DNA from: CAZYFH01 sp965197395
GTDB lineage: Bacteria > Acidobacteriota > Vicinamibacteria > Vicinamibacterales > UBA8438
Length of the DNA stretch: 64,000 nucleotides
Direction of reading: 5' to 3'
NCBI GenBank assembly: GCA_965197395.1
Contig: CBDANB010000007.1
Span: 682,001-746,000 of the forward strand
This document shows, piece after piece, positions 51,061-60,357 of this stretch (its first letter is position 1; the number at the start of each line of letters is the position of its first letter). The notes under the pieces were generated by a model that saw nothing but the letters and a program-made list of their open reading frames with translations, did not search any database and had not been told where the DNA came from. The position numbers were made by a program, and so were the translations under genes.

Positions 51061-53346
51061 CTATTGCGCCTGCAGGCGGACCGGCATCGAGAAGGCGCCG
51101 TTGCGGGCGGCGTCCCACGCCGCCACGCGCACCCAGTTCTTCCCACTGGCGTCGAAGGGGATGGTGAAGACCTTCCGGCCGAACGGCGGGAGGTCGGTGG
51201 TCGAGATGATCTCCCGCTCGGTCGTGTGGCCGTCGCCCCAGACCACCTCGACGAAGTCGAGGGGGAAGGTCCACGAGAGCTCGGCCTCCACGGTCCGCTG
51301 GTCGCCGGCGCCGCCGCCGGCGCCGACGACGGCGAATCGCTCGATCAACACCTCGCCCGACGAGACGAAAAAGTCGCCGTTCTGCATCGCGCGTGTGATC
51401 GGGCTCCAGTCGTCGTCGAAGCGGGGCAGCGGGTCGACCCGGACGTAATTGACATACGACGTCGGGTAGATGTCGTCCGCCGGCCCCTTCGCGTAGCTGT
51501 CGGTCGCCGCGATCAGGACCTTCGGCGGGATCCCGTCGTTCGCCGTCCAGTTGTTCATGTCGTCCATCGCGTCGAGCCCGGGATACTCGAGCATCCGCTT
51601 GGTCGAGAGATCCGTCGGCACGTTCGGCCGATACTCGGCGCCGAGGAACTCGGCGCTCCGGAAGTGGTCCGAGTCGCGAAACGCCTCGAGTACGCCGGTC
51701 GAGCCCTTGGTCCGCTGATGCGCCATGTAGACGAACCCGTTTTCGCTCCGGGCCATCTCGATGACGTCGTCGGCGCTCCCGACGTGATAGACGGTGCCGT
51801 ACTCCGGATGATCCTCGACGAACGGCTGCCCCTCTTGGCGGACGTGCGTCCAGAAGACCGGCCGGGGGAAGAACGTGTTCCAGTGGCCGCGTCCCGGCAG
51901 CAGGTGGTCGTGCGGCTCCTCGAACGGCAGGATCAGGAAGTCGCGGTCCGAGTGGCGCCGCGACGCCTCCAGATACATCTGCTGCTCGGCCAGGCGGATC
52001 GGGCCCGGGTCGGTCATGTGGCCGTCGGCATGGAAGTCGGACATCGCCACGATGTTGACGCCGCGCGCGCGAACCGCCGGGATCCACGGCGAGAGGAAGT
52101 CGAGCGTCCCCTGGTCGGCCAGCTCCATGGTGAACGGCGGGTGGATGTGCGTCAGCATCACCTGGTAGCCGGCCAGCGGACGGTAGCGGTCGCCGTTCGT
52201 GAACGCCATGACGGCGTCGTTCGCCTCCTCGGCCGCCGCATTGCTCAGATAGAAGAAGACCGGCATCCGCTGCCAGCTCCCGGGCGGGGCGTTGTAGAGC
52301 GCGAAGTTGGCGTCCGCGAAGTTACGCCCCTGTCTGAAGCGCGCCTCGATCCACTCGTCGTCGAGCCCGATCGGCCGGTAGACCTCGTCGCGGTCGGCCT
52401 GGCGGATGCCGACCGAGAACGACGCCTCGTCGTCCTTCCGATACCAGACGCTGCCGAGGTTGATCTCGACCTCGCGCGACGAGAAGAACTTGTGCGGCGG
52501 CGGGAAGACGGCGAGTGATCCGGCGTCACCCTCGACGATCGCGATCCGGTTGCGCGCCCGCAACGCGACTGGGCTGGCATTGGCCGACCCGCCGAACGCG
52601 TACTTCTGCCAGTCGCCACCGATGTCGCGCCACCGCACCCGCTGCGTGTCCGTCGAGAACCCGGTCAGCCCGCCACTGAACTTGTACGCCACCGATGGCT
52701 CATCGGTCTTCGCCACCGCCACCTGTCGGACCAGATTGGTCCCCTTGAAGACGGTGTATTCGAGCTGACCGACAAAGAGCCCCATCGACAGGCCGGGAAA
52801 GGTGATCACGAGCCGCGCGCCGTCGGTCTCGACCGCGCAGCTGGTCGCGTCGTAGGTGGCGGTCGCGTGACCGATCTCGTCCGGGGTGCGCCGGTACGCC
52901 GGATCGGCGGCGCCACGTCCCGGCACGACCAGCGGCGCATCCCAGAACGCGTTCCATTTCTCCTTCTCGATGATCTCGGGGGTGATGTCGACGCCGAGCA
53001 GTCGGAGCGGGTTGAGCTGCTGCTCCGTGATCCGTCGCCGGCCGGTCGTCACGTTGAACTCCGGCCGCAGGTTGCGACCGATGGTCGCCCACGCGTCGCC
53101 GCCGTGGCGGATGGCGAGCTGGCGCACGATCGGCTGCTTCTGCTCGACCGCCAGGCGCAAGAGCAGCTCCGATCCAGCCGCGCCCTGCCAGGTCACGGCG
53201 AGGGTCTCGTCTCCGCCGTCTCCCTCGATCGCGGCCGTCAGGCCAGCGGTTGGCGCGTACTGACCGATGTCGCAATCGAGCGGGTCGGCTTGCAGGGTCG
53301 ACGCGGTCAGCAGCAGCAACAGGACAGGCGTGAGTGCGGTGCGCAT
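51061..53346 (-). CDS. Exported PHP-like protein of unknown substrate
   Basis: 761 residues from 53346, chosen because a signal peptide (LTPVLLLLLTASTLQADP) begins there. An ATG at 53367 is also in frame. The N-terminal half is beta-rich (TLAVTWQGAAGSELLLRLAV, KYAFGGSANASPVALRARNR, FFSSREVEINLGSVWYR). The C-terminal half has MLTHIHPPFTMELADQG, VNIVAMSDFHADGHMTD, LPFEEPHDHLLPGRGHWNTF and FVYMAHQRTKGSTGVLEAF, like the His/Asp clusters of PHP metal-dependent phosphoesterases. The final part is a beta-sandwich. I do not recognise a named family. It is convergent with the M1 peptidase across 21 bp. Confidence 0.65.
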   Translation of the reverse strand: MRTALTPVLLLLLTASTLQADPLDCDIGQYAPTAGLTAAIEGDGGDETLAVTWQGAAGSELLLRLAVEQKQPIVRQLAIRHGGDAWATIGRNLRPEFNVTTGRRRITEQQLNPLRLLGVDITPEIIEKEKWNAFWDAPLVVPGRGAADPAYRRTPDEIGHATATYDATSCAVETDGARLVITFPGLSMGLFVGQLEYTVFKGTNLVRQVAVAKTDEPSVAYKFSGGLTGFSTDTQRVRWRDIGGDWQKYAFGGSANASPVALRARNRIAIVEGDAGSLAVFPPPHKFFSSREVEINLGSVWYRKDDEASFSVGIRQADRDEVYRPIGLDDEWIEARFRQGRNFADANFALYNAPPGSWQRMPVFFYLSNAAAEEANDAVMAFTNGDRYRPLAGYQVMLTHIHPPFTMELADQGTLDFLSPWIPAVRARGVNIVAMSDFHADGHMTDPGPIRLAEQQMYLEASRRHSDRDFLILPFEEPHDHLLPGRGHWNTFFPRPVFWTHVRQEGQPFVEDHPEYGTVYHVGSADDVIEMARSENGFVYMAHQRTKGSTGVLEAFRDSDHFRSAEFLGAEYRPNVPTDLSTKRMLEYPGLDAMDDMNNWTANDGIPPKVLIAATDSYAKGPADDIYPTSYVNYVRVDPLPRFDDDWSPITRAMQNGDFFVSSGEVLIERFAVVGAGGGAGDQRTVEAELSWTFPLDFVEVVWGDGHTTEREIISTTDLPPFGRKVFTIPFDASGKNWVRVAAWDAARNGAFSMPVRLQAQ

Positions 53347-53416
53347 GGGCGCTGTCTCTACGGACATTCTGCACTTTCCCGCGCGAGTTGTCGTCACCCC
53401 CGGCGCCACGTCAGAT

Positions 53417-54412
53417 TCACGGACGCGCATCCAGGGTCGCCGCCATGAGCGAGCGCACCTGGATGCCCCAGTGGTCCCCCGCGCGGGTCACGATCCACAG
53501 GGCCGGGACCGTCAAGTAGGGCATGCCGTCGGGGTGCCAGCGCGTGAACGTCGGTAGCTCGAAGTGCACCTTGTCACGCGTGACGATGCTCGCCTCCAAC
53601 GCATCGATGGTGGTCATGTGCCAGTTCTCACGCTGTCGCATCCGGTCGAAATCCGGATGCGGCCCATCGTCGGCGGTCTCGGCCACCGTAAACCCGCGCG
53701 GTGTCATGAAGAGATGCGGGTGATTCAACGTCCCGAGCGTGCCCGCGACGTCGCCGGTGTTCCAAGCGGTGAAGAAATCCAGCACCGCCTGGCGGGCATC
53801 GCTCACGATCTCGGCCCGCTCGTCCGGGCCGAGGTCGGCAGGAGAAGCGGCGCGGGTGCGAAGCTGGATGCCCCAGCGGTCGTCTTGCCGCGTCAGAACG
53901 TAGAACGTACGCGAGGTCATATACGCCGCGCCGTCAGCCCCGTAACGGCTGAAGTCGATCTCGGCGTGCACCTTGTCCGGCGATGACTTGACGACGGTGT
54001 ACGACTCGTAGTCGAAGGAGCTGCGACTCCACCCCTGACTGGCCCGCATCTGGTCGAACCCCTGCGAGAAGTCTTCGGGTCGGCGGTCGATAACCAGCGC
54101 CCCGCCGCCCGCTACCGACACGAACGGGAAATGCAACACCCGGCGCAGATTGGCGTCGTCTCCCGTGTTCCACGCGGTCATGAACGCTTCCAGCGCCTCC
54201 CGCGCGGCCGCTTCGGCATCTCGGTCTCGCATCTCCGCGTCCCGCACCTGCGCACCTCCGATCGACGAATCCGACTCCGCCGCCATCGCCATGTCGGCGT
54301 CGGGCGCTGGGGCCGCGCCTCCCCCACACGCGACGAGCACGGCCAGTGCCAGCACCCCAGCCGCCAGCTTCAACCGATGCGGATAACGGACGAGCCTTCG
54401 GTCGTCGGTCAT
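53417..54412 (-). CDS. Lipoprotein with two NTF2/SnoaL-like domains
   Basis: 331 residues. A lipoprotein signal (LAAGVLALAVLVACGGG, Cys near 29) and a Met/Asp-rich linker are followed by two tandem copies of one domain: first EALEAFMTAWNTGDDANLRR to FYVLTRQDDRWGIQLRTRA, second QAVLDFFTAWNTGDVAGTLG to LWIVTRAGDHWGIQVRSL. The halves share FxTAWNTGD, the Arg/Met-rich middle (FDQMRASQGW and FDRMRQRENW), and WGIQ near the end. These are cone-shaped NTF2-like folds that bind small ligands or catalyse simple reactions; no catalytic set is clear. It is divergent from the TonB receptor gene. Confidence 0.75.
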   Translation of the reverse strand: MTDDRRLVRYPHRLKLAAGVLALAVLVACGGGAAPAPDADMAMAAESDSSIGGAQVRDAEMRDRDAEAAAREALEAFMTAWNTGDDANLRRVLHFPFVSVAGGGALVIDRRPEDFSQGFDQMRASQGWSRSSFDYESYTVVKSSPDKVHAEIDFSRYGADGAAYMTSRTFYVLTRQDDRWGIQLRTRAASPADLGPDERAEIVSDARQAVLDFFTAWNTGDVAGTLGTLNHPHLFMTPRGFTVAETADDGPHPDFDRMRQRENWHMTTIDALEASIVTRDKVHFELPTFTRWHPDGMPYLTVPALWIVTRAGDHWGIQVRSLMAATLDARP

Positions 54413-54762
54413 GCGTCCTTTCTCCTCTTCTGTGTTCCGGCCCAGATGCTACCGGATCGCGCGACGAAGACGAACAATTACTTGTCCGAAGGTGGCTAAC
54501 AAACTCTGGATGAAGGCTTTAAGCAGATCCTCTGAGGCCGTTGTCAGGTTTCTGATGTTGAACCCGCAAGGCCTTGACTCTCCTGCATTTACGGCTATAG
54601 TTGGGGAGTTCATGGCATGTGGTCGGTGGGCTCAGTGAGAGTCGCATGATCCTTTTGGACATGTTTGTCTGGGTTCACACACGTTATCGAGCTGCCGGCC
54701 GTGGGCAGTCAAACAGAGCGCGGAGAAGTCTCAAGCGCTCATACTCACAGCGGGGGAACCGA
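54413..54762. other. Divergent intergenic region and long leader
   Basis: About 350 bp between the lipoprotein start and the TonB receptor start. It contains the best promoter in the window (54574-54601) and then about 155 bases of transcribed leader before the receptor ATG. No known riboswitch fold is recognised. Confidence 0.5.
54574..54601 (+). promoter_or_regulatory. Sigma-70-like promoter of the TonB receptor gene
   Basis: TTGACT at 54574-54579, 16-base spacer, TATAGT at 54596-54601, each one base from consensus. It faces the receptor and would start RNA near 54608. Confidence 0.6.
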
Positions 54763-57756
54763 ATGAAGTCATCGTTCGTTGGTGCAGTGTGCCTTCTACT
54801 CCTTCCGTCGGTGGTGGTCGCTCAGGGCGGCGGCATTGCCGGCGAGGTAGCTGACACGACCGGCGGTGCCCTGCCCGGTGTGACCGTCGAGGTCTCGAGC
54901 CCGGTCATGATCGAGGGTTCTCGTGTGGCCTTCACCGACGGTCAGGGCCGCTACGCCATGACCCTGCTGCGCCCCGGGACCTACAGCGTGACGTACACGT
55001 TGGCGGGCTTCTCGACGGTGATCCGCGAGGGGATCGTGCTCTCGGCGGGATTCACCGCCAACGTGGATGTTGAGCTCAGCATCGGGACGATTGAAGAGAC
55101 GATCACGGTCTCGGGTGAGTCGCCGGTTGTCGACGTCCAGCGCGTGCAGGAGCGTCAGGTGATTACCAGCGAGGTCATCGATGCGCTGCCGATGAACAAG
55201 GACTGGGCACAGATCGGCGTCACGACGGTTGCTGTCACCACCGCCGTGCAAGATGTGGGCGGGGCCAACCCGGGCCACCATGCGTATCTCTCTGTGCACG
55301 GCAGTGATGCTCGAGACGGCATGCGTAAGATGGACGGGATGAACATGGGCATGCTGACGTGTGGCTATGCCTGCACGGTGACTCATTCAAATGACGCCAT
55401 GACCGAAGAGCTGTCCTTCGAGAAGGGAGCGCTCTCGGCCGAGAATGCGAGTGGCGGCGTCGCCGTGAACATCATTCCCAAGCAGGGCGGTAACACCTAC
55501 AGTGGGGACGTCTTCGCGAATTTCGCCAACAGCTCCATGCAGGGGGAGAACCTGACTGACGACTTGATCGCGGGCGGTCTCCGCGCGGTTGACAGTGTTA
55601 AGCGGATGTGGGACACCCACGGGTCTTTTGGCGGGCCGATCGTTGAAGACAAGCTCTGGTTCCACGGGTCGTATCGCGACTGGACTCTCGAGACTCGCGC
55701 GGCCGATACGTTCTTTGACATCGACCCGCTCGACTACGTCTACGAGCCCGACCTGTCGCGGGAGCGCGCTTTCCACCGGCGCCACCTCCAGAGCGCCGCC
55801 CTCCGGTTGACGTATCAGGCGAACCAGGCAAACAAGTTCTCCGTGTACTTCAACGGGCAGCCCCGGGATCTGCCGAACGGGATCCCGAGTCGCACTCGCC
55901 CGCCGGAGGGGCAGTTTCACCAACGCACTCCGCTGAGCTACCACTGGACGGCCAGCTGGACCGGGTCGGTGGGCAGTCGGCTCCTCTTCGAGGCCGGTGC
56001 GGCGGCGAATGTGACGACCATCGCGACGGATCCCCAGGCGGGCGCACCGATTGCTCACGCCGCCCGGGAGTTGACCACCGGGGTTCGCTTCCGCGCGCGC
56101 GAAGTCGTCAACCGCTATAACGACAGGCACGGTGCGTATAAAGGCGCGATGTCGTATGTCACCGGGTCGCATGCGTTCAAGGTCGGCTTTACCCTCGACA
56201 ATGGCACCTGGAAGCAAAACTTTAGTCTCAACGCGCCGACGGACAGCATTTTGATGCTGTTCAGAGGCAACCCCATAGGCATCATCGCGTGGGCCACGCC
56301 CTTCACGCAGCAGGTCAACCTGACGGCCGACCTCGGGATCTACGCGCAGGACACCTGGACGATCGACCGAACGACGCTGAACCTGGGTGTGCGGTTTGAC
56401 TATCTCCGAGCGGATATCCCGTTTCAGGACACGTCCGCGTTCATGAATCGGGGGCCCGGGGTGAACCCACCCGGCACCTGGGTGCAGCACCGCCAATTCG
56501 CCGGCGTCCCGAAAGCCCAGAACTGGTCGGACATCAACCCGCGGCTCGGCGTCGCGCATGACCTCTTCGGCGACGGGAGGACCGCCGTCAAAGGCTCGAT
56601 CAGTCGTTACATGCGGGGCGACACGATCGGGATGGCGCAAAATCTGAATCCCATCGCCTCATCGGGGTTTGCGACGTTCCGCAGCTGGAGCGATACGAAC
56701 GGCGATTTTTTCCCCGAGGAGAGCGAGCTGGGGCCGTTCGACGTTTCGACGTTCGGGCGGTCGTCCCTCGCGACGACCTTCGACGACGAGGTGCGCAGCG
56801 GGTTCGGCAACCGCCGGTACAACTGGGAGTATTCGCTCGGAGTCGAGCACGAGCTCCTGCCCCAGACGGCCCTCGAGCTGTCGTACTGGCGGCGCGTGAA
56901 CGGCAACTTCTCGTTGAGTGACAACGTGCTGACCGACCCGAGCGATTTCGACGAATTCTGTGTCACGGCGCCGGCCGACCCGCGGCTGCCGGGTGGCGGG
57001 GGGAACGAGATCTGCGGGCTCTACGACATCAATCCGTCCAAGTTCGGCCTGCAGCAGAACGAGATCCGGCTGGCGGATCAGCTCGGTCGCACGATGGAAC
57101 AGGTGTACGACGGGATCGATGTCACCATCAACTCGCGGGTCAGTAGCGATCTGTTCGTCTACGGTGGGGTCAGCATGGGCCGTACCCGGTTCAACGACTG
57201 CGATGCCCGGGTCGACAATCCGACCCTGGTCCCGGCCGCCGTACGTGGGACAGGCGGCGGGTGGGATGCCAACGAAGGCGCCAACCCCGACCTGTTACGG
57301 CCGGCTGGACATCACTGCGACGTCACCCCGCCGTTCTTCCGGCCCGCCTGGAAGCTGAGCGGGGCCTACACGCTGCCCTATGACATACAGGTGGCAGGTT
57401 TCTTTCAGAACCAGCCAGGCATCCCGATCACGGCGAGCTGGGCGGCACCGAGCAGCGGGGTCAACTTCATCTCGCCCGACCGGACATCCCTTGCGGGCGG
57501 GGCACGGACGACGACCGTCGAGTTGGTTGAACCCGGCACGCTGTTCGCCGACCGCTTCACCCAGCTGGACCTGCGTCTGACGAAGATCTTCCCACTCGGT
57601 GGCGGCCCCCAATTCAGGCTGATGTTCGACGTCTACAACGTGTTCAATAGCAGCGCGACACTTGGCCTCAACAACACGTTCGGGCCCAATTGGCAGAACG
57701 TGTCGCAGGTCATGATGGCCAGGTTCGCCAAGATCGGCGCGCAGCTCAACTTCTAG
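54763..57756 (+). CDS. TonB-dependent outer-membrane receptor with CarboxypepD-reg domain
   Basis: 997 residues from the ATG at 54763, preceded by GGGGGA. Signal peptide (VGAVCLLLLPSVVVAQ); carboxypeptidase-regulatory-like beta-sandwich about 25-110 (IAGEVADTTGGALPGVTVEV, FTDGQGRYAMTLLRPGTYSV); plug domain about 115-230 (EETITVSGESPVVDVQ, ASGGVAVNIIPKQGGNTYSG); then a 22-strand barrel ending ARFAKIGAQLNF with the terminal Phe used by BAM. Such Acidobacteriota receptors import glycan or other large substrates. It heads the row with the DUF1592 cytochrome, DUF1552 and ankyrin genes, so the substrate may be oxidised by those products (inference). Confidence 0.9.
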   Translation: MKSSFVGAVCLLLLPSVVVAQGGGIAGEVADTTGGALPGVTVEVSSPVMIEGSRVAFTDGQGRYAMTLLRPGTYSVTYTLAGFSTVIREGIVLSAGFTANVDVELSIGTIEETITVSGESPVVDVQRVQERQVITSEVIDALPMNKDWAQIGVTTVAVTTAVQDVGGANPGHHAYLSVHGSDARDGMRKMDGMNMGMLTCGYACTVTHSNDAMTEELSFEKGALSAENASGGVAVNIIPKQGGNTYSGDVFANFANSSMQGENLTDDLIAGGLRAVDSVKRMWDTHGSFGGPIVEDKLWFHGSYRDWTLETRAADTFFDIDPLDYVYEPDLSRERAFHRRHLQSAALRLTYQANQANKFSVYFNGQPRDLPNGIPSRTRPPEGQFHQRTPLSYHWTASWTGSVGSRLLFEAGAAANVTTIATDPQAGAPIAHAARELTTGVRFRAREVVNRYNDRHGAYKGAMSYVTGSHAFKVGFTLDNGTWKQNFSLNAPTDSILMLFRGNPIGIIAWATPFTQQVNLTADLGIYAQDTWTIDRTTLNLGVRFDYLRADIPFQDTSAFMNRGPGVNPPGTWVQHRQFAGVPKAQNWSDINPRLGVAHDLFGDGRTAVKGSISRYMRGDTIGMAQNLNPIASSGFATFRSWSDTNGDFFPEESELGPFDVSTFGRSSLATTFDDEVRSGFGNRRYNWEYSLGVEHELLPQTALELSYWRRVNGNFSLSDNVLTDPSDFDEFCVTAPADPRLPGGGGNEICGLYDINPSKFGLQQNEIRLADQLGRTMEQVYDGIDVTINSRVSSDLFVYGGVSMGRTRFNDCDARVDNPTLVPAAVRGTGGGWDANEGANPDLLRPAGHHCDVTPPFFRPAWKLSGAYTLPYDIQVAGFFQNQPGIPITASWAAPSSGVNFISPDRTSLAGGARTTTVELVEPGTLFADRFTQLDLRLTKIFPLGGGPQFRLMFDVYNVFNSSATLGLNNTFGPNWQNVSQVMMARFAKIGAQLNF

Positions 57757-57834
57757 CGTCAATCGACGGCCTGCGTCCCCTGGCGGGGCGCGGGCCGTCG
57801 ACGAGGTGGACGCGCCGGTCCTTAGGAGAGCATG

Positions 57835-60291
57835 ATGAGAATCGGGCTGCCGCTAATCGCAACGTGCCTTCTCGCGCTGCTAGTCCTCACGGCGCATCCA
57901 CGCGCGGCGGCAGCGCAGCAGCCATCGAACAGCCCGCCCGGGAGCCCGTCGCACGGGGCGGTGATCGATCGGTACTGCGTCACCTGTCACAACGCCACGC
58001 TTCGCACCGCCGGCGTCGTGCTCGCCGGGCTGGATCTGTCGAACGTGTCCGCCGACGCGGAGACGTGGGAGCGAGTGGTTCGCAAGCTGCGAACGCGTGA
58101 GATGCCGCCGGCGGGCCGGTCGAGACCAGATGACGCGACCTACGACGCCCTCACGCGGCAGATCGCGACGGCGCTCGACCGCGCCGCAGCCGCCGCGCCG
58201 AATCCGGGCCGGGGGGCGCTCCATCGACTCAATCGCACCGAATACGCCAACGTGATTCGAGACCTCCTGGCGCTCGAGATCGATGTCTCCAGGCTGCTCC
58301 CGCCAGACGATTCGAGCTACGGCTTCGACAATGTGGCCGACGGGCTGACGGTCTCGCCGCTGCTCATGGAGCAGTACCTGGCGGCGGCGCGGAAGATCAG
58401 TCGCGCGGCCGTGGGGAGTCTCGCCATCCGACCGGTCACGGAGGCGTACCGCACCCTGTTCGACCACACGCAGGACTACCATCTCGACGGGTTGCCGTTC
58501 GGCACCCGTGGCGGGAAGCTGGCCCGGCACTATTTCCCCCTCGACGCCGAGTATGAGATCAGAGGCTTCCTGAAGCGGACGTACCCGTCTCGGGACGTTC
58601 GGGGGCTCGCCGAGCCGCACGACATCGAAGTGGTCGTCGATGGCCGCCGCGTTGCGCTCTTCAATCTTGGCGGCCCGGACATGTATGAGCGGATCGGCGT
58701 GTCGAACGTCGCGGCGGCGAACAAGGCCTTTACGGCAGATGAGGTGCTGCGACTCCGCCTGCCGGTCCCCGCCGGGTATCATTCCGTCGCCGTGACGTTT
58801 CTCGAGCGGCCGCGCGCACTGGTCCAAGACCTGCAACGGCCGTTCCTTGCCGGCTTTCGGGCGGGTCGGCAGACCGCGTTGCCACACGTCGATCGCGTCA
58901 CGGTGAGCGGGCCCTACGATCCGACCGGCCCCGGTGACACCCCGAGCCGCCGGCGCATCTTCGCGTGTCGGCCCGACGCCGCCCGCGAGGCAGCGGGGTG
59001 CGCGAAGACCATCATCTCGACGTTGGCCCGGCGGGTCTATCGTCGGCCGGTGACCGACGCCGACATCGACGTGCTGCTGCCGTTCTACACGATGGGTCAC
59101 GACGAGGGCGGCTTCGAGGTCGGCATCGAGACGGTGCTGCGCCGCATCCTCGTCGATCCGGAATTCATCTTCCGCGCCGAATCCGATCCGGCGGACATCG
59201 CGCCGGACACGGCGTATCCGGTGAGCGACCTGGAGCTGGCGTCGCGGCTGTCGTTTTTCCTCTGGAGCAGCATGCCGGATGACGCGCTCCTCGACGTCGC
59301 GGCGCGCGGCCAGCTGCGCGACCCGACGGTGCTGGACCAGCAGGTGCGGCGGATGCTGACCGATCCGCGGGCGGCGGCGCTGGTGGACAACTTCGCGGGG
59401 CAGTGGCTGCATTTGCGCAACGTCTCGAGCGTGCAGCCGACACCGTCGGAGTTCCCGGATTTCGATGACAACCTGCGCGAGGCCTTCGGCCGGGAGACCG
59501 CGCTCTTTGTCGAGAGCATCATTCGGGAGGACCGGAGCGTCATCGACCTGCTCGACGCTGACTACACGTTCGTCAACGAGCGCCTGGCGCGTCACTACGG
59601 CATCCCGAATGTGTACGGCGATCGATTCAGGAGGGTCCGCGTCACCGACGAGCATCGTCGCGGGCTGTTGGGGCACGGCAGCGTGCTCACCGTCACCTCG
59701 TATCCGGACCGCACGTCGCCGGTCCTGCGTGGCAAGTGGATTCTCGACAACCTCCTGGGCGCGCCCCCGCCCCCGCCCCCGCCCGACGTGCCGGACCTCG
59801 AGGAGGCCGCCCCCGGCCAGGCGCTGCCGATGCGGGAGCGCCTGGCACGACACCGCGAGCATCCGGTGTGCGCGAGCTGCCACGCCCGGATGGACCCCTT
59901 GGGCCTCGCCATGGAAAACTTCGGCGCGACGGGGCAGTGGCGCACCTCTGAAGGGCGGTGGAACTCCTATGAAGGCACGACCCCCATCGACGCGTCAGCG
60001 TCGCTGGCCGACGGCACCACGTTGGCCGGCCCTGCTGGCGTCCGAGACTGGTTGTTGAGCCGCCGCGAGGAATTTGCGACGACCGTCACCTCCAAGCTCC
60101 TGACGTACGCTTTGGGGCGCGGGGTTGAGTACTACGATGCGCCGGCCATTCGCACGATCCTGCGTGAGTCGGCGGACAGGGAGTACGCCTTCTCCGCGAT
60201 CCTGACGGGCATCATCAAGAGCGTGCCGTTCCAGATGAGACGGTCAGCGCCGGCGTCCGTGACGTCGACGGCGAGTCGGGCGACCCGGTGA
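57835..60291 (+). CDS. DUF1587/1595/1592/1588/1585 cytochrome-type protein
   Basis: About 818 residues. AGGAG is best spaced for the ATG at 57835; an ATG at 57832 is equally in frame. Signal peptide (LIATCLLALLVLTAHPRAAA); c-heme site YCVTCHN (about 52); DUF1587 (LHRLNRTEYANVIRDLLALE); DUF1595 (STLARRVYRRPVTDADIDVL); DUF1592 (GFEVGIETVLRRILVDPEFI); DUF1588 (GLLGHGSVLTVTSYPDRTSP); a second CxxCH (CASCHARMDPLGLAMENFGA) and C-terminal DUF1585 (TSKLLTYALGRGVEYYDAPA). The set is common in Planctomycetes and Acidobacteriota, exported, and always paired with a DUF1552 gene, which follows here by 49 bp. Reaction unknown; probably an extracytoplasmic oxidase. Confidence 0.92.
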   Translation: MRIGLPLIATCLLALLVLTAHPRAAAAQQPSNSPPGSPSHGAVIDRYCVTCHNATLRTAGVVLAGLDLSNVSADAETWERVVRKLRTREMPPAGRSRPDDATYDALTRQIATALDRAAAAAPNPGRGALHRLNRTEYANVIRDLLALEIDVSRLLPPDDSSYGFDNVADGLTVSPLLMEQYLAAARKISRAAVGSLAIRPVTEAYRTLFDHTQDYHLDGLPFGTRGGKLARHYFPLDAEYEIRGFLKRTYPSRDVRGLAEPHDIEVVVDGRRVALFNLGGPDMYERIGVSNVAAANKAFTADEVLRLRLPVPAGYHSVAVTFLERPRALVQDLQRPFLAGFRAGRQTALPHVDRVTVSGPYDPTGPGDTPSRRRIFACRPDAAREAAGCAKTIISTLARRVYRRPVTDADIDVLLPFYTMGHDEGGFEVGIETVLRRILVDPEFIFRAESDPADIAPDTAYPVSDLELASRLSFFLWSSMPDDALLDVAARGQLRDPTVLDQQVRRMLTDPRAAALVDNFAGQWLHLRNVSSVQPTPSEFPDFDDNLREAFGRETALFVESIIREDRSVIDLLDADYTFVNERLARHYGIPNVYGDRFRRVRVTDEHRRGLLGHGSVLTVTSYPDRTSPVLRGKWILDNLLGAPPPPPPPDVPDLEEAAPGQALPMRERLARHREHPVCASCHARMDPLGLAMENFGATGQWRTSEGRWNSYEGTTPIDASASLADGTTLAGPAGVRDWLLSRREEFATTVTSKLLTYALGRGVEYYDAPAIRTILRESADREYAFSAILTGIIKSVPFQMRRSAPASVTSTASRATR

Positions 60292-60327
60292 AGGAGCAGG
60301 AGATGCGACCCGACCCAACGCACCGCT

Positions 60328-60357
60328 GAGGGAGAGAACGATGAGGGAGAGAACGAT
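60328..60357 (+). repeat. 15-bp tandem duplication of ribosome site and start codon
   Basis: GAGGGAGAGAACGAT occurs twice without gap (60328-60342 and 60343-60357). Each copy is followed by G, giving ATG starts at 60341 and 60356, each with its own GGGAG at the same distance. The DUF1552 gene can therefore begin at either start. Confidence 0.75.

Noticed and set aside
60328..60357. CRISPR-like repeat
   Set aside because: Only two adjacent copies, no spacers, no cas genes anywhere in the window.
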